Shown here: positions 32,710 to 42,139 of the stretch, piece by piece
How positions within the stretch are numbered: position 1 is the first letter of the stretch
How the letters are laid out: each line of letters starts with the position of its first letter
Source: CBDHCC01 sp965219235
GTDB taxonomy: Bacteria; Pseudomonadota; Alphaproteobacteria; Sphingomonadales; Sphingomonadaceae
Length of the DNA stretch: 64,000 nucleotides
Assembly (NCBI GenBank): GCA_965219235.1
Contig: OZ244721.1
Span: forward strand, 2,356,001 to 2,420,000
Direction: 5' to 3'
Position numbers and translations under genes: made by a program
The notes under the pieces: model-generated
What the model saw: only the letters and a program-made list of their open reading frames with translations
Databases searched by the model: none
Told to the model about the DNA's origin: nothing

Positions 32710-34056
32710 TCATGGGCCACCTTTCCCGGCCCCCGCCCCCGCTCCCAACCGCGCCACCGCCTCGTCCCGCCCGATCAGCGGCAGCAGGGTCGCCATGTCC
32801 GGACCCGAACCCCGCCCGGTGATCGCCAGGCGCAGCGGGTGGAAGAGGGCGCGGCCCGTGCGCCCCGTCGCCCGTTTCAGCGCCCCCGTCAGCGCGGACC
32901 ACGGATCGGTGTCCCAATCCAGTCCCGCCGCGATCTCCGCCGCCGCCGCCAGATACCCGCCTTCTTCGGGCTGTGGCGGAGCGGCGAGCGGGCCGGTCAC
33001 GACCCGCCACCAGGCGGCCGCGTCCGCCAGCACGGTGAGGTTCGGTCGGATCGCCCGCCACGCCGCCTCGTCCATCCCCGCCGGCAGCCGGTCGGCGACC
33101 GGGGCGAAGGGCAGCGCGTGCAGCACCTTCGCGTTCAGCGCCGTGAGCTCCGCCGGATCGAAGCGCGCCGGCGCCCGCCCGAGCCGCTCCGGCGCGAAGC
33201 CCGCCGCCAGCTCGTCCAGCGAGGCGACCGGCTCCACCGGATCGCCGCTGCCCAGCCGCGCCAGCAGGGCGGCCAGCGCCACCGGCTCCACGCCCAGCGC
33301 GCGCACGTCGTCCACCCCGAAGGAGCCGAGCCGCTTGGCCAGCTTGCCCTCCTCGCCCACCAGCAGCGCCTCGTGCGCGAAGATCGGCGGCTCGGCGCCC
33401 AGCGCGGCGATCATCTGCGTCTGCACGGCGGTGTTCGACACATGGTCCTCGCCGCGCAGCACATGGGTGACGCCCAGCGCGACGTCGTCCACGACGGAGG
33501 GCAGCAGATAGAGCCACGTCGCGTCCGCGCGGCGGATCACGGGGTCGGAGAGGAGCGCCGGGTCGAAGCGCTGGGGACCGCGCACCGCGTCGTACCACTC
33601 GATCGGTGCCGAATGGTCGAGCCGGAAGCGCCAGTGCGGCGGCCCGCGCTCCGCCTCCAGCCGCGCCCGGTCGTCCGCCGAGAGGTCGAGCGCGGTGCGT
33701 TCGTAGACCGGCGGCAGGCCGCGACCCATCAGCACGCGGCGGCGCAGGTCGAGTTCCTCGGGCGTGTCCCACGCCGGGTAGGCGCGGCCGGCGGCGGCGA
33801 GCCGGTCGAGCGCGGCGTCGTAGAGCGGGAACCGCTCCGACTGCCGCGCCTCGCCGCCGGCCTCGATCCCCAGCCAGGCGAGGTCCGCCCGGATCGCCGC
33901 CACCCACGCCTCGCGGGAGCGCTCGGCATCGGTGTCGTCGATCCGGAGCAGGAACCGGCCGCCCGCCGCCCGCGCCCACAGCCAGTTGTGGAGCGCGGTG
34001 CGCAGATTGCCGACGTGCAGCCGGCCGGTGGGGGATGGAGCGAAGCGGGTGATCAT
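32710..34056 (-). CDS. gltX: Glutamate-tRNA ligase
   Basis: Class I aminoacyl-tRNA synthetase, 448 residues. The HIGH box is read as HVGN in RFAPSPTGRLHVGNLRTA; the KMSKS box is read as KLAKR in EGKLAKRLGSFGV. IDDTDAERS and HVLRGEDHVSNT are further family motifs. The C-terminal anticodon-binding part is Ala-rich. ATG 34056 marks the true start; upstream codons are repeat sequence. Many alphaproteobacteria have a second gltX, so specificity (tRNA-Glu only, or also tRNA-Gln) cannot be settled here. Confidence 0.95.
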   Translation of the reverse strand: MITRFAPSPTGRLHVGNLRTALHNWLWARAAGGRFLLRIDDTDAERSREAWVAAIRADLAWLGIEAGGEARQSERFPLYDAALDRLAAAGRAYPAWDTPEELDLRRRVLMGRGLPPVYERTALDLSADDRARLEAERGPPHWRFRLDHSAPIEWYDAVRGPQRFDPALLSDPVIRRADATWLYLLPSVVDDVALGVTHVLRGEDHVSNTAVQTQMIAALGAEPPIFAHEALLVGEEGKLAKRLGSFGVDDVRALGVEPVALAALLARLGSGDPVEPVASLDELAAGFAPERLGRAPARFDPAELTALNAKVLHALPFAPVADRLPAGMDEAAWRAIRPNLTVLADAAAWWRVVTGPLAAPPQPEEGGYLAAAAEIAAGLDWDTDPWSALTGALKRATGRTGRALFHPLRLAITGRGSGPDMATLLPLIGRDEAVARLGAGAGAGKGGP

Positions 34057-34064
34057 AAAATCAT

Positions 34065-34185
34065 CCTCCCCAGCTTCGCTGGGGAGGGGGACCGCGACGC
34101 CGAAGGCGGCGTGGTGGAGGGGTATGGAGCCGCACCCCTCCACCATGCTTCGCATGGTCCCCCTCCCCATCAAAGATGGGGAGGA
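34065..34185. repeat. Intergenic palindromes of the CCTCCCC type
   Basis: CCTCCCCAGCTTCGCTGGGG and a second palindrome CCTCCCCATCAAAGATGGGG, with GGAGGGGTATGGAGC/ACCCCTCCACC-type inner arms, fill the gap between nadE and gltX. The two palindromes are in inverted orientation. Confidence 0.7.
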
Positions 34186-34200
34186 TTGTCGCGCTCCCCC

Positions 34201-35859
34201 TCACGCCCCAGTCCTGAAGACGTTCGTGATCGGATACCGCCGATCCCGCCCGAAATTGCGGGTGCCGAGCTTCACGCCGGGCGGGGCCTGGCGGCGCTTG
34301 TATTCGGCGAGGTGGAGCAGCCGCTCGATGCGGCTCGCCACGTCCCGGTCGATGCCGTCGGCGACCAGATCGTCCACCGACTTCTCGCCCTCGATCAGCC
34401 CGCGCAGGATGCGGTCGAGCAGCGGGTAGGGCGGCAGGGAGTCGTCGTCGCGCTGGTCGGCGCGCAGCTCGGCCGACGGCGGCTTGTCGATCACCGACCG
34501 GGGCACGACCGGCCCGTCCGGCCCCAGGCCCAGCGCGGGCCGGTTGGCGTTGCGCCAGCGGGAGAGCGCGAACACCGTCGTCTTGTAGGCGTCCTTGAGC
34601 ACATTGTAGCCGCCGGCCATGTCGCCGTAGATGGTGGCGTAGCCCACCGCCATCTCGGACTTGTTGCCGGTGGTCAGCACCATGGGGCCGAACTTGTTGG
34701 ACAGCGCCATCAGCGTGACGGCCCTCAGGCGCGACTGGATGTTCTCCTCCGTCAGGTCGGGTTCGCGGCCCTCGAACGCCGGGCCGAGCATATGCTCGAG
34801 CGCGGCGACGGACGGCTCGATCGGGATGGTGTCGAGGCGGCAGCCCAGCAGCCGCGCGCAGCCCTCGGCGTCGCCCACGCTGGCGGCGCTGGTGTAGCGC
34901 GACGGCATCATCACGCACCACACCCGCTCCGCGCCGAGCGCGTCCACCGCGACCGCCGCGCTGAGCGCGGAATCGATGCCGCCCGACAGGCCGAGAACCA
35001 CGCCGGGAAAGCCGTTGGCGTTCACATAGTCCCTCAACCCCACGACCATGGCGTGGTAGATGTCGGCCGGGAAGGGATCGAGCGGGTGGAGCGCGCCCGG
35101 TTCGCCCAACCAGCGCGCGCCGTCCCGCCGCCAGCGGGTGGCGACGACCGCCTCCTCCCAGTCGGGCAGCTGGTGGAGGAGCGCGCCGTCGCCGCCCAGC
35201 ACGAAGCTCGCTCCGTCGAACACCAGCTCGTCCTGCCCGCCGACGCGGTTGAGATAGAGCAGCGGCAGGCCGGTCTCCGCCACCCGCCTGGCCGCGATCT
35301 CCTTCCAGCGCAGGTCGTCCTTGTCGACCTCGAACGGGCTGCCGTTGACGCTGAGCAGCAGCTCCGCCCCGCGCGCTCTCAGGTGGCCGCACACAGCCGG
35401 CCGCCAGATGTCCTCGCAGATCGGCAGGCCCAGCCGGGCGCCCCGGAAGTCCACCGGCTCCGGCAGCGGCCCCGGCGCGAACAGCCGCGCCTCGTCGAAG
35501 GTGCCGTAGGTGGGCAGCAGATGCTTGTGCCGCACCGCCGCGACCTGGCCGCCGTCGAGCAGCGCCACCGAGTTGTGCAGCCGCCCCTCCTCGGCCCAGG
35601 GCAGGCCGACCAGCAGCGCGGGGCCGCCGTCCGCCGTCGCCGCCGCCAGCCGGTCGAGCTCGGCGCGCGCGCGCTCGACCAGCGCGGGCTTGAGGACGAG
35701 GTCCTCGGGCGGATAGCCCACGATCTGCAGCTCGGGCGCCGCCAGCAGGTCGGCCTCGGGCACCCGCGAACGCGCCGCCAGCACGGCGTCGGCGTTGGCG
35801 GCCAGGTCGCCCATCCGCTGCCCCAGCTGGGCGAGCGCGATGGCGAGCGTCCGGCTCAC
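34201..35859 (-). CDS. nadE: Glutamine-dependent NAD+ synthase
   Basis: Last step of NAD synthesis, amidating deamido-NAD with glutamine-derived ammonia. 552 residues: N-terminal nitrilase-type glutaminase with the triad Glu43 (APELQ), Lys112 (RHKHLLP) and Cys148 (LPICEDIW); C-terminal synthetase with the ATP P-loop GLSGGIDSALS (about 290-300) and TTGNKSEMAVGYATIYGDMAG. Its start overlaps the TM2 gene stop (ATGA), so the two are co-translated. Confidence 0.96.
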   Translation of the reverse strand: MSRTLAIALAQLGQRMGDLAANADAVLAARSRVPEADLLAAPELQIVGYPPEDLVLKPALVERARAELDRLAAATADGGPALLVGLPWAEEGRLHNSVALLDGGQVAAVRHKHLLPTYGTFDEARLFAPGPLPEPVDFRGARLGLPICEDIWRPAVCGHLRARGAELLLSVNGSPFEVDKDDLRWKEIAARRVAETGLPLLYLNRVGGQDELVFDGASFVLGGDGALLHQLPDWEEAVVATRWRRDGARWLGEPGALHPLDPFPADIYHAMVVGLRDYVNANGFPGVVLGLSGGIDSALSAAVAVDALGAERVWCVMMPSRYTSAASVGDAEGCARLLGCRLDTIPIEPSVAALEHMLGPAFEGREPDLTEENIQSRLRAVTLMALSNKFGPMVLTTGNKSEMAVGYATIYGDMAGGYNVLKDAYKTTVFALSRWRNANRPALGLGPDGPVVPRSVIDKPPSAELRADQRDDDSLPPYPLLDRILRGLIEGEKSVDDLVADGIDRDVASRIERLLHLAEYKRRQAPPGVKLGTRNFGRDRRYPITNVFRTGA

Positions 35860-36359
35860 CGGCGGGGCAGCGACAGCGGCCGCCCGTCATCCCCCAGCGC
35901 CACCGCCTCGTGGCGGCGCGGGTAGCGGTGGGCGAACTCCTCGTCGCTCATCATCAGATAGCGGATGGTGTCGACGAGCGACCAGGGCGCGCTGATCAGG
36001 AGCCCGACCACCGTGACCGACAGGACCAGCATGGCGATCGCCGACCCGTTGCGGCCGAGATAGAAGCGGTGGAGGCCCAGCGTGCCGACGAAGAAGGCGA
36101 GCAGCGCGGCCACGAAGCGGTTGCGGTCGGTGACCGGCACCACCGCGACGCGGCCGGGCGCGGGCGTGCCGGCGTCGGGCACGCGGAAGACGTTGAGCGC
36201 CTGGCGGTCGTCGGCCTCGAAATCGACCCGCGCCCCGATCGACGGCTCGGCGAGGTCGCTCCAGTCTTCGGGACGGAAGGCGTAGCGCACACCGTCCTCG
36301 CCCGCGATCTGCCCCCGCCGGCTGTCCGGATCGACTCCAAGCACCTGTCCGCGCACCAC
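35856..36359 (-). CDS. TM2-domain membrane protein with N-terminal nucleic-acid-binding-like beta domain
   Basis: 167 residues from GTG 36359. Residues ~1-60 (VVRGQVLGVDPDSRRGQIAG, RVDFEADDRQALNVFRV) look like a cold-shock/OB-like small beta barrel. A TM2 domain follows: two helices with FFVGTLGLHRFYLGR between them (the LGxHRFYxG signature), then DTIRYLMMSDEEFAHRYP. Function unknown; found in many bacteria. It is coupled to nadE by ATGA. Confidence 0.8.
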   Translation of the reverse strand: MVRGQVLGVDPDSRRGQIAGEDGVRYAFRPEDWSDLAEPSIGARVDFEADDRQALNVFRVPDAGTPAPGRVAVVPVTDRNRFVAALLAFFVGTLGLHRFYLGRNGSAIAMLVLSVTVVGLLISAPWSLVDTIRYLMMSDEEFAHRYPRRHEAVALGDDGRPLSLPRR

Positions 36360-36428
36360 TTGACTCCCTAGGCTTGTCCGACCGTGCGATGGCCGGACCA
36401 TGGGGCATTGTGCAAGCCCGATCCACAG

Positions 36429-36542
36429 CGTCCCCTCTCCCCTTGGGAGGGGGACAGGTGCGGGCGACCGCGCTTGGGAAATCTGTCACCCTCACCCTTC
36501 CGCCGCTGCGCGGCTCCCTCCCTCTCCTCGCTGGGAGAGGGA
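36429..36542. repeat. REP-like repeat cluster
   Basis: Contains CGTCCCCTCTCCCCTTGGGA and GTCACCCTCACCCTTCCGCC with CTCTCCTCGCTGGGAGAG, the same building blocks as at 19789 and 23467. It lies between the divergent TM2 and prs genes. Confidence 0.7.
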
Positions 36543-36599
36543 CTTTGCGTGCCATCGCCCACCCTCTAAGGCTCACCCGAACGAAGGGGCCGCCACACG

Positions 36600-37535
36600 A
36601 TGAAACTCCTCACCGGCAACGCCAATCCGCCGCTCGCGCGCGCGATCGCCGCCTATCTGGAGATGCCGCTGACCGACGCCAGCGTGCGCCGCTTCGCCGA
36701 CGAGGAGGTGTTCGTCGAGATCCACGAGAACGTGCGCGGCGAGGACATGTTCGTGATCCAGCCGACGGGCGCGCCGGCCAACGACAATCTGATGGAACTG
36801 CTCATCTGCATCGACGCGCTGCGCCGCGCCTCGGCCAAGCGGATCACGGCCGTCGTCCCTTATTTCGGCTATGCCCGGCAGGATCGGAAGCCGGGACCGC
36901 GCACGCCGATCTCGGCCAAGCTGGTCGCCAATTTGATCGCCACCGCGGGCGCGGACCGCGTGCTGTCGGTCGACCTGCACGCCGGCCAGATCCAGGGGTT
37001 CTTCGACATCCCCACCGACAACCTCTACGCCGCGCCGGTGATGAGCGCGGACATCGACGCGCGCTTCGGCCGGCACGACGTCATGGTGGTCAGCCCCGAC
37101 GTGGGCGGCGTGGTGCGCGCCCGCGCGCTCGCCAAGCGGCTCGACAACGCGCCGCTCGCCATCGTCGACAAGCGGCGCGAGCGGGCCGGCGAGTCGGAGG
37201 TGATGAACATCATCGGCGACGTGGCGGGACGCTTCTGCGTGCTGATCGACGACATCGTCGATTCGGCCGGCACGCTGTGCAACGCGGCCCGCGCGCTGAC
37301 CGAGCAGGGCGCGCGCGAGGTCGTCGCCTACTGCACCCACGGCGTGCTGTCGGGCGCGGCGCTGGCCAACGTGGCCGCCTCGCCGCTGAAGGAGCTGGTG
37401 GTCACCGACACCATCGGCCTGCCGCCGGAGGTGGCGCAGGCGGAGCGCGTGCGGGTGCTGAGCGTGGCCCCCCTGCTGGCCGAGGCGATCCGGCGCATCG
37501 CGGACGAGTCGAGCGTGTCGAGCCTGTTCGATTAG
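36600..37535 (+). CDS. prs: Ribose-phosphate pyrophosphokinase
   Basis: Makes PRPP from ribose 5-phosphate and ATP for nucleotide, histidine and NAD synthesis. 311 residues; ATP-binding YFGYARQDRK, catalytic VDLHAGQIQGFFDIP, flexible loop AIVDKRRE and the PRPP-binding DDIVDSAGTLCNAA are all present. Standard length. Convergent with hisZ across a repeat-filled gap. Confidence 0.97.
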   Translation: MKLLTGNANPPLARAIAAYLEMPLTDASVRRFADEEVFVEIHENVRGEDMFVIQPTGAPANDNLMELLICIDALRRASAKRITAVVPYFGYARQDRKPGPRTPISAKLVANLIATAGADRVLSVDLHAGQIQGFFDIPTDNLYAAPVMSADIDARFGRHDVMVVSPDVGGVVRARALAKRLDNAPLAIVDKRRERAGESEVMNIIGDVAGRFCVLIDDIVDSAGTLCNAARALTEQGAREVVAYCTHGVLSGAALANVAASPLKELVVTDTIGLPPEVAQAERVRVLSVAPLLAEAIRRIADESSVSSLFD

Positions 37536-37576
37536 GGGATCCAGGCGTAGCCGATGCCGGGCGTAGAGTGCCGCGA

Positions 37577-37789
37577 CAACTCCCCTCCCTTGCAGGGAGG
37601 GGTTGGGGGTGGGTGCCACCGAGGCACTCGGCGGCTCTCGGGCGGGCAAGTCGTCGTCACTCGTGGCGCTTGCAGTGGGATATCAGCCGAGGTCGCCCAC
37701 TCGGCCAGCACGCGGCGCATGAAGCCGCCCTAGCAGGCTCGCTGCGCTCGCACCCACCCCCGACCCCTCCCTTTCAGGGAGGGGAGGTC
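37577..37789. repeat. Palindromic repeats between prs and hisZ
   Basis: CTCCCCTCCCTTGCAGGGAG near 37580 and CCTCCCTTTCAGGGAGGGGA near 37769 are inverted copies of a family also found at 42247-42570; the intervening 170 bases contain no supported gene. Confidence 0.65.
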
Positions 37790-38898
37790 TAGATCGTCAC
37801 TTCCCGCACCCCCGCCGCCACCAGCTCATACCCGCAACACTGCGCCGCCGCCGTGTCCTCCGCCCCGAACGCGCGCACCGTCACCCAGCCGTCCGCCCGC
37901 AGCCGCGCCGCCGCCGCCTCGTCATGGCCGAGCGGCAGGAACAGGCGCCGCCGCTCGGCCCCATCCGCCGCCGCGTCGACCAGCGGGTCGAGGAACAGCG
38001 ACACGCCCGTCGCGGGCTCGCGGCGGCCATCGGGGTGGGTGAGCGTGTAGGTGCCGCCCCGCCCGATCTCGCCCTCCAGCGCGTCGGCGAACAGCGAGAT
38101 GCCCAGCCAGCTCTGGTATTCGAAGCCATGGCGCTCGGTCGGGTCGAGCGTCACGCGCGCGCGGCCCTCCGCCGAGGCGGCGACGGTGGCCAGCGCCTCC
38201 AGCCGGCTCGCCAGCGCGCCACCCGTGTCGATCGCGCGCAGCCTCGCGCTCGCCTCGGCGAACGGCCCCACCGCGTCCAGGAGCGGCAGATAGGCGGGGG
38301 CGAGTGCGGCGACCCGGCCCGCGTCCTTGGCGTCGAGCGCGGCGACCACCGCGTTCACGTCGTCCAGCGGCAACGGCCCGGCGGCGAGCGTGGCCACCAG
38401 GTCGGGGGTGGTGAGGTCCAGCGTCAGGTCGCGCGCGCCGGCCGCCGCCAGCGCCTCGATCGCCGCGCCGACGACCTCGACCGCGGCGGGCACGGAGTCG
38501 ACGCCGATCAGCTCCGCGCCCGCCTGCGTCACCTGCCGCTCGGGCCGCGCGGGGGGCGCGCGGAGGCGGCAGACCGGGCCGGCGTAGGACAGGCGCACGG
38601 GGCGCGGGTTGCCGGCCATGGCGGTCGTGGCGATCCGCCCGATCTGGCGCGTGATGTCGGCGCGCACCGCGAGCGTCCGCCCGCTCGCCGGATCGACCAC
38701 GCGCAGGGCATCCGTGCCGCCGCCGCGCCTCAGCCCGCCCGCAGGATCGTCGGCGAAGGAGACGAGCGGCGGGGCCACCCGCTCGTAGCCATGGGCCGCG
38801 AAGGCGCCGAGCACGGCGGCCTCCAGCCGGGCGGCGGTGTCGGCGTGGGGCGGCAGGCGGTCGCGAAAGCCGGTGGGGAGCAGGCCGGGGGTGGTCAT
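37789..38898 (-). CDS. hisZ: ATP phosphoribosyltransferase regulatory subunit
   Basis: HisRS-like protein without aminoacylation activity that pairs with the short HisG to start histidine synthesis. 369 residues: LLPTGFRDRLPPHAD at the N-terminus, RADITRQIGRIA (class II motif 2-like), GFEYQSWLGISLFADAL and a Gly-rich motif-3-like segment GEIGRGGTYTL. Lies downstream of serA on the same strand; the partner hisG is not in the window. Confidence 0.92.
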   Translation of the reverse strand: MTTPGLLPTGFRDRLPPHADTAARLEAAVLGAFAAHGYERVAPPLVSFADDPAGGLRRGGGTDALRVVDPASGRTLAVRADITRQIGRIATTAMAGNPRPVRLSYAGPVCRLRAPPARPERQVTQAGAELIGVDSVPAAVEVVGAAIEALAAAGARDLTLDLTTPDLVATLAAGPLPLDDVNAVVAALDAKDAGRVAALAPAYLPLLDAVGPFAEASARLRAIDTGGALASRLEALATVAASAEGRARVTLDPTERHGFEYQSWLGISLFADALEGEIGRGGTYTLTHPDGRREPATGVSLFLDPLVDAAADGAERRRLFLPLGHDEAAAARLRADGWVTVRAFGAEDTAAAQCCGYELVAAGVREVTI

Positions 38899-38942
38899 GG
38901 AGGGGTGCCCTAGAGCAGGATGAGGCTGGTTCGTAACGAAAA

Positions 38943-39043
38943 CCGCTCAGCCTGAGCTTGTCGAAGGCGGGGTTCCGACTTGACACCCGTCTGTCGGGTT
39001 CAGCACCTCGCGGCCACCCGGCCTGCGACAAGCTCAGGCCGAG
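38943..39043. repeat. Inverted pair of GACAAGCTCAGG-type repeats
   Basis: AGCCTGAGCTTGTCGAAGGC and the facing GCGACAAGCTCAGGCCGAGC fill the hisZ-serA gap; the same family as at 30511 and 40717. Confidence 0.7.
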
Positions 39044-39095
39044 CGGATTGAACCGCATTGGACGCCTGATACAACCCCCGTGCGCTGGCGAGGGA

Positions 39096-40679
39096 TCACC
39101 CGAACTTGAGCGCCCTCACCATCCTGACGCCGTCCAGCGCGCGCACGCTCGCCACAACGTCCTCATCCGGCTCGGAGTCCAGCGAGCACAGCACCACCGC
39201 CTCGCCGCCGGCCTGCCGCCGGCCCAGGTGGAAGGTGCCGATGTTCACCCCCGCCTCGCCGAGCGCCGTGCCGAGCCGGCCGATGAAGCCCGGCTGGTCG
39301 GTGTTGACGACATAGAGCATCGGGCCGGCGAGATCCGCCTCGACCGTCACGCCGAAGATGTCCGTCAGCCGCGGCGCGCCCCGACCGAACAGCGTCCCCG
39401 CGACCGACCGTGGGCCGTCGCTGGTGTCCACCGTCACGCGCAGCAGCGTGTGGTAGTCGCCCTCGCGCGTGTTGCGCACCTCGCGCACCTCCATGCCCCG
39501 GTCGCGCGCCATCACCGGCGCGTTCACCATGTTGACCGTGTCGGACCAGGTGCGCATCAGGCCCGCGAGCACGGCGCCGGTGATCGGCGCCACCGGCAGC
39601 TCGGCCGCCGCGCCCTCGACCTCGACCGAGACGCCCGACAAAGCGCCGTGGGCGAGTTGGCCGACGAGCGAGCCGAGACGGTCGGCGAGCGCCATGTACG
39701 GGCGCACGCGCGGCGCGTCCTCGGCCGACAGGGCGGGCATGTTGAGGGCGTTGGCGATGCCGCCGTCGACCAGATAGTCGGCCATCTGCTCGGCCACCTG
39801 GATCGCCACGTTGACCTGCGCCTCGCTGGTCGACGCGCCGAGGTGCGGGGTGGACACGAAACCCGGCGTGCCGAACAGCGGATTGTCCTTCGCCGGCTCG
39901 ACCGCGAACACGTCGAGCGCCGCGCCGGCGATGTGGCCGCTCTCCAGCCCCGCCTTCAGCGCCGCCTCGTCGATCAGGCCGCCGCGCGCGCAATTGACGA
40001 TCCGCACGCCGTCCCTGGTCTTGGCCAGCGCCTCGGTCGACAGGATGTTGCGGGTGGAGTCGGTCAACGGCGTGTGGAGCGTGATGAAGTCGGCGCGCGG
40101 CAGCAGCTCGTCGAGCGACACCTTCTCGACCCCCATCTCCACCGCCCGCTCCGGCGTCAGGAAGGGGTCGTAGGCGATCACCTTCATCTTGAGGCCGTGC
40201 GCGCGGTCGGCGACGATCGAGCCGATGTTGCCCGCGCCGATCAGGCCCAGCGTCTTGCCGGTCAGCTCGACCCCCATGAAGCGGTTCTTCTCCCACTTGC
40301 CCGCCTGGGTCGAGGCGTCGGCCTCCGGCAATTGGCGGGCGAGCGCGAAGATCAGCGCGATGGCGTGTTCGGCCGTCGTGATCGAGTTGCCGAACGGCGT
40401 GTTCATCACCACCACGCCACGCGCCGAGGCGGCGGGGATGTCGACATTGTCCACCCCGATGCCGGCGCGCCCGACGACCTTCAGGTCCGCGGCGGCGGCC
40501 AGCACGTCCGCCGTCACCTTGGTGGACGAGCGGATGGCGAGGCCGTGATAGCCGGGCAGGATCGCCTTCAGCTCGTCGGGCGACAGGCCGGTCTTCTCAT
40601 CGACCTCGCACCCGCGCTCGCGGAACACCTGCGCCGCGCGGGGGTCCATCTGGTCGGAGATGAGCACTTTGGGGGTCAT
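39096..40679 (-). CDS. serA: D-3-phosphoglycerate dehydrogenase
   Basis: First step of serine synthesis. 527 residues: catalytic/NAD domain (VGRAGIGVDNVDIPAAS, GLIGAGNIGSIVADRA, NCARGGLIDEAALK, STPHLGASTSEAQ with the catalytic His), an allosteric substrate-binding domain (about 320-450) and a C-terminal ACT domain (YVVNTDQPGFIGRLGTALGE). ATG 40679. It follows serC across a repeat pair, so serC and serA may form one unit. Confidence 0.96.
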   Translation of the reverse strand: MTPKVLISDQMDPRAAQVFRERGCEVDEKTGLSPDELKAILPGYHGLAIRSSTKVTADVLAAAADLKVVGRAGIGVDNVDIPAASARGVVVMNTPFGNSITTAEHAIALIFALARQLPEADASTQAGKWEKNRFMGVELTGKTLGLIGAGNIGSIVADRAHGLKMKVIAYDPFLTPERAVEMGVEKVSLDELLPRADFITLHTPLTDSTRNILSTEALAKTRDGVRIVNCARGGLIDEAALKAGLESGHIAGAALDVFAVEPAKDNPLFGTPGFVSTPHLGASTSEAQVNVAIQVAEQMADYLVDGGIANALNMPALSAEDAPRVRPYMALADRLGSLVGQLAHGALSGVSVEVEGAAAELPVAPITGAVLAGLMRTWSDTVNMVNAPVMARDRGMEVREVRNTREGDYHTLLRVTVDTSDGPRSVAGTLFGRGAPRLTDIFGVTVEADLAGPMLYVVNTDQPGFIGRLGTALGEAGVNIGTFHLGRRQAGGEAVVLCSLDSEPDEDVVASVRALDGVRMVRALKFG

Positions 40680-40716
40680 GGGCGGTCCTTCTTGGACTGG
40701 AAATGCGGAAAAGACC

Positions 40717-40808
40717 CGTTCGTGCTGAGCCTGTCGAAGCACCGCACTTCTGTCCTGAGGAGCGGTCGGAAGAAGAAGAAGGCCCTTCGACAGGCTCAGG
40801 ATGAACGG
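40717..40808. repeat. Inverted pair of GACAGGCTCAG-type repeats
   Basis: GTTCGTGCTGAGCCTGTCGA and CCCTTCGACAGGCTCAGGAT face each other between serC and serA; third copy of the family in the window. Confidence 0.7.
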
Positions 40809-40849
40809 AGGTGGGGGAGAGGACGAAGGGCCAACAACAAAGGCTAAGG

Positions 40850-42133
40850 TCAGTCGGAGCCGTTCGCCTTTTCCCAGGCCCAATCCAGCCACGGACCCAG
40901 CGCCTCGATGTCCTCGGTCTCGACCGTCGCGCCGCACCAGATGCGCAGGCCGGGCGGGGCGTCGCGGTAGGAGGCGATGTCGAACGCCGCGCCCTCCCCC
41001 TCCAGCAGCGAGGCCATGCGCTTGACCAGCGCCGCCTCGTCCGCACCCGAGGTCACCAGCTTGAGGCAGACACTCGTGATGGACCGGATCGCCGGATCGG
41101 CGACGAGATGATCGAGCCACGGCCGCGCCGCCACGATCGCATCCAGCGCCCCCGCATTGTCCCGCGCGCGCGCCATCAGCGCGGACAGGCCGCCCAGGCC
41201 CTGCGCCCATTCCAGCGCGAAGATCACGTCCTCGACGCACAGCATGGAGGGGGTGTTGATCGTCTCGCCCTGGAAGATGCCCTCGATCAGCTTGCCGCCT
41301 TTGGTGAGGCGGAAGATCTTGGGCAGCGGCCGATCCGGCGTGTAACTCTCCAGCCGCTCGACCGCGCGCGGCCCCAGGACGATCACCCCGTGCGCCGCCT
41401 CGCCGCCCAGCACCTTCTGCCAGGAGAAGGTCGTCACATCCAGCCTGTCCCACGGCATCGGCATGGCGAACACCGCCGAGGTCGCGTCGTTGATCGACAG
41501 GCCGGCGCGGTCGGCGGCGATCCAGTCGCCGTCGGGCACCGCCACGCCGCTGGTCGTGCCGTTCCAGGTGAACACCACGTCGGTGTCCCAGTCGACGGCG
41601 GACAGGTCGGGGATCGCGCCATAGGGGGCGGTCAGCACCACGGGCTCGATCCTGAGCTGCTTCACCGCATCCGTCACCCAGCCCTCGCCGAACGACTCCC
41701 AGGCCAGCGTGGTGACGCCGCGCGCGCCCAGCATCGTCCACATCGCCATCTCGACCGCGCCGGTGTCGGAGGCGGGCACGATGCCGATGCGGTGGCTGTC
41801 GGGCACCTCCAGGACCTCGCGGATCAGGTCGATGGCGTGCTTCAGCCGCGCCTTGCCGAGCTTCGACCGATGCGAGCGGCCGAGCGAGCCGGTGGCGAGG
41901 CGCTCCGGCGCCCAGCCGGGCGGCTTGGCGCAGGGACCGGACGAGAAATAGGGCCGCTCCGGCTTGGCCGGCGGCCGCTCGCCCGAGGGCGCGGGGGCCA
42001 CGGGATCGAGCTTCGCGCCGGTGGAGCGGTCGGTGCCGTCGAAGGGGGTGCCGAGGCCCAGATCGGGATTGAGCGGATCGTTGCCCGGCACGGTCCGGGG
42101 CACCGGCGAACCGGCGCGGGGGGGTACGGTCAT
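40850..42133 (-). CDS. serC: Phosphoserine aminotransferase
   Basis: PLP enzyme converting 3-phosphohydroxypyruvate to phosphoserine. 427 residues; the family core starts at about residue 60 (PYFSSGPCAKPPGW), with substrate region GSLGRSHRS, PLP-lysine region TTFSWQKVLGGEAAHGV and IFQGETINTPSML. About 55 residues rich in Pro/Gly precede the core, longer than usual, but ATG 42133 has GAGGAG at the right distance, so the extension is probably real. A structured leader lies directly upstream. Confidence 0.94.
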   Translation of the reverse strand: MTVPPRAGSPVPRTVPGNDPLNPDLGLGTPFDGTDRSTGAKLDPVAPAPSGERPPAKPERPYFSSGPCAKPPGWAPERLATGSLGRSHRSKLGKARLKHAIDLIREVLEVPDSHRIGIVPASDTGAVEMAMWTMLGARGVTTLAWESFGEGWVTDAVKQLRIEPVVLTAPYGAIPDLSAVDWDTDVVFTWNGTTSGVAVPDGDWIAADRAGLSINDATSAVFAMPMPWDRLDVTTFSWQKVLGGEAAHGVIVLGPRAVERLESYTPDRPLPKIFRLTKGGKLIEGIFQGETINTPSMLCVEDVIFALEWAQGLGGLSALMARARDNAGALDAIVAARPWLDHLVADPAIRSITSVCLKLVTSGADEAALVKRMASLLEGEGAAFDIASYRDAPPGLRIWCGATVETEDIEALGPWLDWAWEKANGSD

Positions 42134-42139
42134 GTCGGT

